In this document: positions 20,577 through 31,063 of the stretch, in pieces
Layout: each line of letters starts with the position of its first letter
Position numbering within the stretch: position 1 is the stretch's first letter
DNA from: Chrysopogon serrulatus
Lineage: Eukaryota; Streptophyta; Magnoliopsida; Poales; Poaceae
Assembly (NCBI GenBank): GCA_015844335.1
Contig: JADLZL010005088.1
Span: 124,001-188,000, forward strand
Direction: 5' to 3'
Length of the DNA stretch: 64,000 nucleotides
Notes under the pieces: generated by a model
Told to the model about the DNA's origin: nothing
The model's input: only the letters and a program-made list of their open reading frames with translations
The model's database searches: none
Position numbers and translations under genes: made by a program

Positions 20577-22690
20577 GTGGATCAGTCTATGGGACGTGCT
20601 AGGGCGAGAACCTTTCCCCTTTGGTATGCCGAACGCATCCGCCGCACATCAGCAACAGATGGAGAGACAACTCCACAACTAGCAGCGGCAGCTGACTCAG
20701 CTAGTCGAATTCCACCTCGATGGGACGGGAGGCGTATCGTTGACTGCGTTCACAGCGAGGAAGCTTCCAGTCATTCGCTTCCCACCATCGAGGAGGAAGC
20801 AGGTTCGAGCTCTATCTCTGGGTTGGATGGTGCGACCGCTTCACCAGACTCTTCGTCCGCCACCGAAGTCTAAGGACGAGGACTTCGCCGAGAAGATGGC
20901 ACGGCTCGTGGACATAACCGATTTCCTGGAGTACCCACCGGGCTTCAGAAGAACCGTTTTCAATGTTAGCCTCGATGAATTGGAACCCGTTGTCAAAACT
21001 AATCAGGAACGGGAAGCGAGATTGGCCCGCAACGCAGACCGGGCACGACGCCGACTCGCTCAGCCACAAGCTCAGGTACCGCCCCAACAAGAAGCCCCCG
21101 CTGCTGACGCGGGTGGGGCTACGGATGGGGCACAAGATGCCGATGCAAATCCACCGCCCGCCCCACAAGCAGTCGTTAAAGAGGGAGGATGCCACCTAGG
21201 AACCTGGCCAACAAGTTTGATCTGGTCGGTGAACAACAAGTCCACAAGACGCCCAGCGTTAACATTGCCGTCGCAGTCGAGCGGCTACGCAACATGCAGG
21301 CCACGCCGGAGATCGAAGCCGTCCTAGATCACCTCAATGCTGTAGAGGCTCAAGTAAACATCATGTGTGAACCATCCGTCGGACCGTCCCAAAGCCGTCG
21401 CTCTCGCAGTTCTCGATGAGAGCGCGTCGAAGGCGGCGGCGCCAATGACCGGGACAGGGAGAGTCATCGTGCGGACCAGGACCAAGGACGTGCCAACTGC
21501 CCGGAGAACCGTGGCAACAGGCCACCCAATGCACCACAAGAGGTCAACTAGCCACATCTATCCGACCTCCGCGATGTCATCAATGACAGGTATCGAGCTC
21601 GGTAGGGGCCCTGGGTCCTAGGTGTTTCTCTGAGTGACTACGCCAAGTCAACTGGCCAAGAAACTTCAAGATCGGGGATCTCAGGCACTACAACAGCAAG
21701 GCCGACCCCGAGCAGTGGATGGTTATCTATGAAACAACTGTCCGGGCAGCAGGTGGCGACGAGCGCGCCATGGCCAACTATCTCCCTGTGGTGCTCAAAG
21801 AGTCCGCAAACCGGTGGCTGCTACGTCAGAGAGATGACTCAATCCACAACTGGCCTCAGCTGTGGGAAATGTTTGTAGACAACTATCGACCAACTTGTGA
21901 GCAACCGGGCATGAAGTACGAATTGGCCCGGATACATGACTCAGCTCACGAATCACTCCGGCACTACATTCGCCGTTTCTCCAAGGTCTGGGTGACAGTC
22001 CCCGACCTCACGGTCCTGGAGGCAATCGGTATCTTCATCTCCGGACTCCGTCAGCCACGCAACCTTGACCCCCGGAAGGAGCTTCTTCGGAAGAATCCTG
22101 CGACCATGGAAGACATGTTCAGCATCGCCCAGGAGCGGGCGCGGGTTTACGAGGCCCTCTACGAGGATGGCTGCCATGACATATACAAGCGCATCAGGCC
22201 TCGTGAAGACGACGATTGGGATCTGGACCACGGTCAAGGCCCTCGTCCCGATCACCGCAACTTCAGGAGAGATGATCGCGCCCATCAGCGCCGCGATGAC
22301 CGAGGAAACAAACGTCGAGATGACCAACCATCGCGGTAGTGATCGACCACCGCAGCGGCGAAACGACGACAATGACCACCGCCGCTACCGGGGCAATCGG
22401 CAACACGATTATATCTACAACGCCGACAAGGGGCAGAAGCGCGACGTCGATGGTGACTATGGTGAATACGACACGATATTGAATGGGGACTGTCCCCGCC
22501 ATCCAAACAGAGGACATACCTTTGGCGAATGCCATGGCTTCGCCAGTATCTTCGCCCAAAAGAGACAGCGAACCAACAAGAAGGGCTATCCAAGGAAACC
22601 CAGCGCACGCCCCAAGTTCGACGACGAAGAAGAAGGTGGCAAGAACAATCACCACGCCTACAAGGACTTGGAAAAGCATGTAACTACTTA
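20577..22690 (+). pseudogene. gag: Element C gag, frameshifted
   Basis: N-terminal gag material is spread over short frames (20577-20873, 20740-21327, 21189-21419), including MPPRNLANKFD and VAVERLRNMQATPE. The core at 21719-22339 has MANYLPVVLKESANRWLL, a Trp-rich WPQLWEMF, then SLRHYIRRFSKV, typical of Tat gag, followed by an Arg/Asp-rich tail and a TAG stop at 22337-22339. A second frame continues with a knuckle-like CPRHPNRGHTFGEC and runs into the protease. At least three frame changes make it non-functional. Gag packages the RNA in virus-like particles. Confidence 0.8.
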
Positions 22691-23474
22691 CATCTTTGGG
22701 GGCAAATGCGCAACCGAAAATGCGAGGGAGAAGAAGCGCCTTAGGCGTCGCATCATCGCCCTCTCTGAGTCAGATCAGCTTATCGCCGACGTCCGAGCTC
22801 CAGCTTGGTCAGAGCAGGCCATATCGTTCAGTAGATCCGATATGTGGGCTAAGCTTCCAGAGGCCGAGCGGTTTCCTCTAATCCTAGACCCGGTCATTGG
22901 AAGCATCCGCTTTGAGAAGGTGTTGGTCGACGGTGGCAACGCCCTCAACATTTTGTTCCACAGCGCTTTTCTGGAGCTCGGCTTACCAGAAGACCAGCTC
23001 GAGCCCTGTGATTCGCCTTTCTGGGGCATCATGCCGGACAAGCCCTCTATGCCCCTCGGGCAGGTTTCGCTGCCCGTCCAGTTCAGCACACCGCAACACT
23101 TCCGCGTCGACTACGTCAACTTCATCGTAGCCAACTTCAATGGCGTCTATCATGCCATCCTCGGAAGACCAGCACTCTCCAAGTTCATGGCTATTCCGCA
23201 CTATGGCTACCTTGTCCTCAAGATGCCAACCGAGCAGGGAATCCTGTCCCTACGCGGTAACGTCCTTATGGCCCATGCCTGTGAGACAAGTGCCTTCACC
23301 GCTGCTGAAGCTGAAGAAGCCAAGGGACATTTGGAAGAAGCTACCTACCAGCTCCGAGTCTCCAAGCCAGCTGAACTTGAGGCCCCAGTCAAGCAGCACA
23401 ACCGTCCTGCACAGGTCAACAGGGCGCACAAGAAGGTCCCTTTGGTTCCCGGAGAGCCAAAAAGACTGCTATGA
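22691..23474 (+). pseudogene. PR: Element C aspartic protease
   Basis: In the open frame that begins in gag: VLVDGGNALNILF holds the active site (D-G-G in place of D-S/T-G, usual in Tat elements) and AILGRPALSKFMA the second conserved loop. The domain itself is open, but it ends at a stop at about 23474, before RT in another frame, and is cut off from its gag start. It would process the gag-pol polyprotein. Confidence 0.8.
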
Positions 23475-24333
23475 TCGGGGCCGACCTCGACCCCAAATAG
23501 GAAGACGCGCTCACCCGTTTCCTACAGGCGAACATAAACGTCTTTGCTTGGAAACCTGCGGACATGCCCGGTATCCCTAGGGAACAGATCGAGCACTTCC
23601 TTAATGCCTCCGAGACAGCCAAACCAGTGAAGAAGAAGCTGCGACGATTTGCTCAGGACAGGAAGGAGGCGATTAGGGCAGAAATTACCAGGCTTTTAGA
23701 CGCCGGTTTTATTAGAGAGGTATTTCATCCGGACTGGTTTGCAAATCTAGTCCTTGTATACAAAAATAATAATGAATGGAGAATGTGCGTTGATTATACC
23801 AATCTCAACAAACACTGCCGAAAAGACCCCTTCTTGCTCCCTCGCATCGACGAGGTGGTCGACTCAACTATGGGTTGCCAATTGCTTTCTTTCTTAGATT
23901 GCTACTCAGGCTATCACTAGATAGCTTTGGCGCTAGACGACCAGGAAAAAACGTTGTTTATCACTCCCTTCAGGGCTTATTGCTACACGAACATGTCGTT
24001 CAGCTTAAAAAACGCTGGTGCCACATATCAGCGCGCCATACGGCAATGCCTCGAAGCAGAAATCTGTGATGGACTATGTGAGGCTTACGTTGATAATGTG
24101 GTGGTAAAAACTAAGGAGGTTTCGACGCTGATCGATGACCTAGACAGGACTTTCAAAGCCCTGAACGTTTTTCAGTGGAAGCTAAACCCGAACAAATGTG
24201 TGTTTGGTGTCCCTTCCGAGGTCCTGCTCGGCAGTGTCGTCAGCCAGGACGGCATACGCCCTAACCCTGAGAAAGTAAAGATTGTCCTGGATATGAAGCC
24301 CCCAAATGCGTCAAAGATATCCAAAAGTTGACA
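23475..24333 (+). pseudogene. RT: Element C reverse transcriptase, stop and dead active site
   Basis: Blocks LLDAGFIREVFHPDW, EWRMCVDYTNLNKHC and LLSFLDCYSGYH are followed by a TAG at 23918-23920 (Gln to stop expected). The frame reopens with LFITPFRAYCY and FSLKNAGATYQR. The catalytic YVDD is YVDN here: AAT at 24094-24096 replaces the second Asp codon, a G-to-A change. A further stop follows near 24331. The enzyme would be dead even without the stops. Confidence 0.88.
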
Positions 24334-24930
24334 GGGTGAATGGTAGCCCTAAGCAGGTACATATCCCGACTCGGCGACAAGTGCCTTCCCTTTTTCCGGC
24401 TACTCAGAGCAAAGGAGAAGTTCGTATGGTCCAAAGAGGTCGACGCTGCCTTCAATGAACTAAAGACGTATCTGTCTTCGCCACCCGTCCTTACAGCTCC
24501 CACCGAAGACAAGCGCCTACTACTCTACATCGCCGTGACCGACAGAGTGATCAGCACCATCCTGGTGGTTGAGCGTAAGGAGCAGCAATCTGTCTATTCC
24601 ATCCAACAACCAATCTACTATATTAGCGAGGTACTTAACGAAACTAAGCAGAGGTATTCACACATCCAGAAACTCCTCTATGCGATTCTGGTCACAAAGA
24701 GGAAGGTTTCTCATTACTTTCAACAGTATAGCATCACTGTGGTCACAGAATATGCATTGGGCGATATCCTGCGCAATAAGGATGCTACTGGTCAGATTGT
24801 CAAATGGGCAATAGAGCTCAGCCCTTTCGATCTACGTTTCCGCAGTAGAACCACCATCAAATCTCAGGCACTAGCCGATTTCCTGGTTGAATGGACGGAC
24901 ATGACTCTGCCCGTATCTGATACGGTCTAG
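24334..24930 (+). pseudogene. RH: Element C RNase H (retroviral-type)
   Basis: Starts after the RT connection MVALSRYISR and has LPFFRLLRAKEKFVWSKE, then LLLYIAVTDRVIS (first Asp replaced or shifted), YYISEVLNETKQRYS, HYFQQYSITVVTEYALGDIL and LADFLVEWTD. It ends at a TAG at 24928-24930. In the lineage this domain follows RT and removes template RNA; the weak first Asp site suggests reduced or lost catalysis. Confidence 0.75.
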
Positions 24931-24942
24931 GAGCAATGGAAG

Positions 24943-25317
24943 ATGTACTTTGACAGCTCTTTAAACATAGGAGGTGCTGGCGTAGGAGTTTTCTTCGTCG
25001 CTCCCTCAGGAGGACAGCTGAGATATGTCCTCCGAATCCACTTCAAAGCCTCCAATAATGCAGCCGAATACGAAGCTGCACTGCATGGACTCCACATCAC
25101 AGTTGAGTTAGGAGTCAAGAGGCTCCTAGTGTATGGTGACTCAGCATTGGTCATCAACCAAGTAAACAAAGACTGGGACTGCACCAATGAAAAGATGGAC
25201 GCATACGTTGTAGCAATCCGTGAACTCGAGGATAAATTCTATGGCCTTGAGTTCATTCATGTTCCACGAAGTGAAAACCAAGCAGCTGACGAGCTGTCCA
25301 AATATGAGTCATCCTGA
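24943..25317 (+). pseudogene. aRH: Element C second, archaeal-type RNase H
   Basis: Reads MYFDSSLNIGGAGVGVFF (first Asp), NNAAEYEALH-type helix (Glu), LLVYGDSALVINQV (Asp) and SENQAADELSKY (last Asp), all catalytic positions present. This acquired RNase H, in addition to the normal one, is characteristic of Tat elements. The 375-bp frame is open, but is separated from RNase H by a stop and from integrase by another stop. Confidence 0.82.
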
Positions 25318-25449
25318 GCAGAAGTCCCACATGGAGTCTTTGTTCAAGATCTGGTTACCCCCTCCATTCAGTAAGAGAAACAGTCGGCAAAAGCCGCGGC
25401 ACCTAAGCCATCAACACCGTCGGCTCCCAGTGAACAACAGGCGCCGGAG

Positions 25450-26735
25450 TTGGTGGTGTCATTAGTCAACGAGCTGACCGACCAGTTGCATAGGGAGCCT
25501 ACTACGTCTTCGCTGGATTGGCAAACACCCTTCATCCAATATCTCACAAGCAAGGTGTTACCAAGCGACAAGGACGATGCTGATCGACTAGTTCGCAGAA
25601 GCCGCCACTATATACTGGTTGACGGCCAGCTCATGTGCAAAAATGCTAGGTCCGAGGTACTTCAGAAGTGCATCACACCAGATGATGGCGTCGATCTCCT
25701 CGAGAGAGATTCACTTCGGCTCTTACGGAAACCACGCAGCTTCCCGAACACTGGTCGGTAAAGCTTTTCGGGCTGGGTTCTACTAGCCTAGCGCTGTGGC
25801 CGATGCTGAGCACCTGGTCTGGCATTGCAAGAACTGCTAGTTCTTTGCAAAGCAGGTACACGTTCCTGCACGTGAACTCTAGATGATACCAGTCTCCTGG
25901 CCTTTTTCATGCTGGGGACTCGACATGATCGGCCATTTAAAACAGCACCAGGTGATTTTAAATATGTCTATGTCCTAATAGACAAGTTCTCTAGATGGAT
26001 TGAATACAAGCCGTTAGTAAAGGCAACGGCCAAGAAGGCTTCCGAAATGCTTAATGATGTCATTCACCGGTTTGGCATACCTAATAGCATCATTACCGAC
26101 CTCGGCAGTACGTTCGCAGGAAGTCACTTCTAGGATTTCTGCGATGAATTGTCAATTCAAGTGAAGTATGTGTCCGTCGCTCATCCAAGAGCTAACGGAC
26201 AGGTCGAGTGTGCTAACGGAATGATCATCGACGCCCTACGAAAACGACTATTCCGCGAAGACGGTCTTTAAGAGCTCCCGGCAGTAGTCTGGGGACTACG
26301 CACACAGCCGTATCGTAGCACAGGCTTCTCTCCATACTTCATGGTCGGTTCAGAAGCTGTACTAACCGCAGAGGTAGCACACCGTTCCCCAAGGATCAAA
26401 CGCTACAATGAAGACACTCAGATGAAGCACGAGAGCTCGACATCAATGCCATGGAAGAGTGACGCCTTGACACATGCATTCAAAACACTCGGTACCTGGC
26501 CACTCTGCGTCGCTACTACAATCGCAACGTCAAAAGTCGCTTTTTCGTGGTCGGCGATCTGGTCCTCCGGCGCAAGCAAAAGACAGAGGGATTACACAAG
26601 CTGTCCTCACACTGGAAGGGGCCATTCATGATAAAGGCAGTCAGTAGGCCTACTTCTTATAGGCTCTGCACTTTAGATGGCATCGAAGTGCCCAATTCTT
26701 GGCACATAGAACAGCTTATAAGATTTTACCCTTGA
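25450..26735 (+). pseudogene. IN: Element C integrase, several stops
   Basis: Linker and N-terminal part at 25450-25761, zinc-binding CKNC near 25830, then the core. The first Asp is in GLDMIGHL (about 25918-25930, frame-shifted), the second in IITDLGSTF (GAC 26098-26100, with the usual Asn-Gly replaced) and the Glu in GQVECANG (GAG 26206-26208): 35 residues between, as in DD35E. Stops occur after GSHF (about 26132) and near 26270, and a frameshift precedes the C-terminal part (26547-26735, LHKLSSHWKGPFMI, YP end). No chromodomain. Inactive. Confidence 0.85.
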
Positions 26736-27291
26736 TAGCAAGAATAAGAATAAAGATATGTACCCTTCCCTCTTTCATGTACTTTTTTATGATGAATAAA
26801 AAGATTCGACCTACTTCAAAACGGTTTTTTCTTTTGCTAAAATCAATAATTTTAGTGTGCTGACCAGTCTGTAATGCCTCGACAGGGACTGTCAGAAGCG
26901 GCAACGTCTCTAGCTCATCCGATTACGTGTTACGGCTCCGAGCCATAGAGCACCGGATGTTTACTTGACTGCCTCCCTATGGGTACTAGGGTCCTAAGCA
27001 TTCTGCATCAGTGCCGTTCCACAGAGGTCACCAAAGTACCATAAGGGCTGATATGTTCATGAGGAATTACATGACTCTAGGTTCACCTATCTTTTACTAA
27101 AGATATGATATACGAATTGCAGTTTTCTTTGCCTTTTCTAGACTCTATTTCGCATTCTTATAACCACCGTATACTGTTTTCTCCCCAGATCCATCACGAC
27201 AAGAGCATGAATGGTAAAGTACATTTTACCTGGTACAGGCTGGGCACATTAAGTGTTTATATACAACGACGACGCCTCAGCCCTAAGCATG
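26736..27291 (+). other. Element C, intergenic stretch between pol and antisense gene
   Basis: Noncoding; A+T-rich in the first 120 bp. This is where sense pol and antisense transcripts would converge. No terminator-like signal is clear. Confidence 0.5.
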
Positions 27292-30216
27292 CTACTGAGA
27301 CTGGCTAGAGGATCCTTCATCGAGTAGCGAGATATTACGCATCACGATAGCGGCGATTAATGCGAGAAGTCGGCCTGGATTGCCTTGACTTGATCCGGTG
27401 TGTAGGTCATTTGCTGCCCCTTCCTCGATCCTCTTCAGGTCGATCTTGGGATAGTGCGTCCGAACCAAGGACAGCACTAAGGCAACCACGAATCAGCCAG
27501 CATCTTGGGTATAGTCCTTAAACAACTCTCATGCTCTCTGACACACACCAAGAACCGCTTCGGGGCGGTGCACTGGATCAAGTATGGCAGCATCCGCCAG
27601 AGACAAGGTCTTCATCAGGGGCCTTAGTCCAGTCTCGACCACTCGCCAGCACTCCTTGATGCGTGTGTTCTCCTCGGTTAGCACCTGGAATTGAGCCATG
27701 TGCCTACTCCAGAGTTCTAGTCAGCACATTCAAAATACATCAGCAATATATCATAACAATAGAGGCTGGCAAGGGTGGTTTTCACATACCTGCTATCTCA
27801 GCCTTCAGATCCTTGACCCGCTGCTCAACCTTTACCTCCTCGCTTTCAAGCTCTACAGGATGTAGCTCATAAATGAGCACAGACTGTAGTAAGGGCAGGA
27901 TATGAAGGAAATCATGGGTGCTTCTTACCTTTTTTTCTGGCCTTCTAGAACATTGACCTTGTAGGTCAGGGCTGCATTATCCTCCTGCAGACGCTGGTTT
28001 TCAGCCATAATAGGTCAGAATTGATCTATCATTGCGCCGCGCTGATCAGCAAGATTCTGCAACCCCTATAAAATTATGGCTCTTAGTCTTGGCCAAAAGC
28101 TTACCCTTATGAAGGGCTATTGGGATCACTGGCATACCTGCACATGCTCTCACTGGAACTTGAAGCCGTGCTCGATGTTGTCCTGGATCAGGGCGTCGAC
28201 CTTGGATTCGAAGACCTGCCATTGACCGCCACTTACCTGGCGAGCTATGAAGCTGGACTTCCTGTAGACTCGCCTGGGCTTCTCTGGGTGCCCCTTGATC
28301 TCCTCCATAGGCTCCGGCAGGTCTTGATGGGTCGGCATCTTCTTCGAGCCATCCTGGTCGATACTGGTCGACCGAGCTCTGGCCTGCAGCGCCTGACCGA
28401 CCTCCCCGTCTCGTGGATCTTTAGGGGTCTGGCGAGGAGGGGATACGGCCGTACTGTCAAAGATAGGGGGGCCGACCTCTGGTCCCCCCTCATTCTGACC
28501 TCCAGTACATTCGGCATCGTCTCCAGGCAGACGTTCCTCAGTGCCCTCTTCATCAACGATGGGTTGCCTGGGGAAGATTACCACTTCTACTACACTAAAA
28601 TCCTAATAGTCACCAATTACATTAGTGGGCATTTCCACTACAACATACCTAGAGGATTGCTTGACAAACATGCCAAAGACTCTGCCACTCCCACGACTCG
28701 AAGACGACCACCGACCACCCTTGCTCTTTTCCCCCTCATTAGCTCCCGCTTTCGGCTGTTGCGGGGTCTTTCCAGGGTCTCCTTGGTCTCCCGCAGACGT
28801 CTACTCGGTAGCAGCTTTCCAGGACACCTTGGCCCTTCTTGTTGGCACCTCCCGCGGCGTCCTTTCTGACGTTGCTTCTGGTTGGGCACGAGGACAGTTG
28901 GGAGTACTGGCAGTGGTCGGCGCCTGCTGGGGTTGCTCTCTGGCATGCTTGGTTCCAAATTTCTTACTCAGGGGCATTACATTCTCTGAGTCTGAGCCTA
29001 AGCTCTCGATAACTGCTCGGCGCCGCTGCTCTTTATCTTCACCAATTTTCAGCTTTCCACCAAGTTTGCTCTTGGTGGGTTTCGCCTTCTTTTCTGGAGG
29101 AGGCGGCATCGCATCCTTGCCGGTGGCCTTGCGCTTCCGTTGTCTCTCAGGGGACTCGGGCTGATCTTCAGCGTGATCGGCCTCCAAAGCCGGCCTGGCC
29201 TTCTTCTGTTGTCCTCGGAGTGCCTCCCCAATTGGCAACTCCCCCACGGTCACATCAGACACATATACACGAAGATCTTGTTCTAGATCAAACAACGATT
29301 TTATAAGTCATGGCTACAAATGCAAGACAGAATGAAAAAGCGACAGCTATGATAACTACAAACCTCGGGGCGAGGATTCTTCAGACAAAAGGGCTTCACA
29401 CTGTTTTTCGGATACACATACGAGGCATAACTCTGGAACATTTTCGATAGCCGGGATACTATCTCCTTTAGCTCTAGGTTTTCCTCACTTTCTTGAGAAG
29501 GGTCTCTGTGACCCTGGTACTCAAACATGAAGTTTACCCTTTCTTTCAAGGGTTGAATGCGATGTCCTACAAACTGGGTGGCGACCACAATGCCATCGAT
29601 ACTGCTGAAATCCATCAGGGATAACAGCTCTTCAACCTGGGACATTTCATTACTATCAGGCATCTCCGACCAGTTGGGATTGGCTCGAGGAATCCTGGTA
29701 ATGTCACAGGGGACTGGTCGGCCTTCTACCAGCGCTTCATCCAGTTCTTCATGTTTGAGGTGTGGTCAATGTTCATCCAATTGGACTTCACACCCTCTCT
29801 CAAGGCAAGGTAGCACCCGCCTGCTACCTGAGATCCCTCGGATCCCACTCCTTTCTTCTTTAGAACATACAAGTAATGGAATAGATTGAAATACGGTGCT
29901 ATTCCAAGATAGCACTCACAGTATGTCACAAAGATGGCCAGGATTAGGATCGAATTTAGGGGCAGGTTGCACAGAGCTTTCCCCTAGAAAATGCACAATC
30001 CCTGAGGAAGTTGTGCACTGGAATCCCTAATCCCTGCAAGAAATAATCTTCGAACACTACAATGTCATCAGGATGCGGGTTCGGATATCGATCACCTTTT
30101 GCCGACGCCCTCCACACTTCCAGCTCCTGGGCTGGGAGCAACCCCCCTTTCGCCAACGCCGCTAGTGACTCTGGCGTCGACAGCGACCGCTCCCAGTTCG
30201 CCTCCAGCGCAGCTTC
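27292..30216 (-). pseudogene. Element C antisense gene 1, main body (putative gypsy-type transposon protein), intron-containing
   Basis: The minus-strand product matches the plant family known as putative gypsy type transposon. The N-terminal domain (30216-29300) has ANWERSLSTPESL, DDIVVFEDYFLQGLGIPVHN and, after frame shifts near 29960-29990, NLFHYLYVLKKKG, then VEELLSLMD. A basic, Lys/Pro-rich linker follows (29295-28649), then coiled-coil exons. I read GT-AG introns at 28595-28648, 28066-28137, 27853-27928 and 27704-27789, giving exons 28138-28594, 27929-28065, 27790-27852 and 27292-27703 (last exon THYPKIDL, stop 27292). An intron near 29283-29363 is less certain. Premature stops: TAG at 28801, TGA at 28150 and two in the last exon. 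The function is unknown; position antisense to the element is characteristic of Tat. Confidence 0.7.
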
Positions 30217-30217
30217 T
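30213..30217. repeat. Target-site duplication of D, left copy (CTTCT)
   Basis: CTTCT precedes TGTCGCACCC; the same five bases follow GGGTGTGACA at 58058-58062. Confidence 0.9.
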
Positions 30218-31063
30218 TGTCGCACCCGGTTTTCTGAAGAAGACCAAGGGCTAACTATATGTGTGCCCAGGATGTCCACACGACACATATAGAGACAAAA
30301 ATAGAGATTATCAAAGGCAATATTTTATTACATATCAAATCATAGTTACAATAAGACTTACATCTATTACAAAGCATAGCGGAAACTATTCTATGTCTAC
30401 TCTTTGGGTCTCCATACTCCACAGGGACGGTTGACTGGGGGAGCACTCGCCTAGTACTCATGGTCATGGAACATCTTGGGGAAGACACAGCACTTGAATC
30501 CAGCATCTGGTACCCATCCGGGATTTTGTTGATTGTAAAGCAAGCGTCAGCGCACCATGCTCAGCAAGCATAACATGAGGGGATGCAAGACTCAAAAGGC
30601 TAGACATGGTTAAACTGCGGTAAGCATTTTTATTTGGTCACATTTTATTATTATTCCTAAAATGCTAGGTTATGCTCAAGCTCCCAAGGTGAGAAGTATA
30701 ATAATTTTCATCAAGATTAATCATCACGGAACCATCCATAAAACCACCTATCTCGAAAAGGATCCAGGCCGCTCGTGACCGTGAGCATGGCTGATATATC
30801 AGTTTATAAACTCTGCAGAGTGTGTACACCATGAGTCGTGATTTACCCTTTCGCCCGAGGTAGCTAGCCTCTTGACTCACTTCCATGGTAAGTCGACAGG
30901 GTTCACTATGAAGCCTTTCGAAAGTCCCCCAAACAAGTTAGTAGCCGCTAGGTTTTGGATTGACCAAGCAGATATAGATGCTCTCCTCCGAGAGTGGTTC
31001 ACAATTGACCCGCAGCCCAGCACGCACAAACGGCAGGACAAGAGCCATACCCATCTTGGCACC
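30218..31063 (-). repeat. Solo LTR D, segment 1
   Basis: Left piece up to the insertion of E; noncoding. Ends in GCACC (31059-31063), the duplication made by E. Confidence 0.8.
31059..31063. repeat. Target-site duplication of E, left copy (GCACC)
   Basis: GCACC precedes the LTR start; matched at 46134-46138. Confidence 0.92.

Noticed and set aside
28120..29164. Plus-strand ORFs of 249 and 179 aa
   Set aside because: They lie opposite the antisense gene exons of C and cross its introns.
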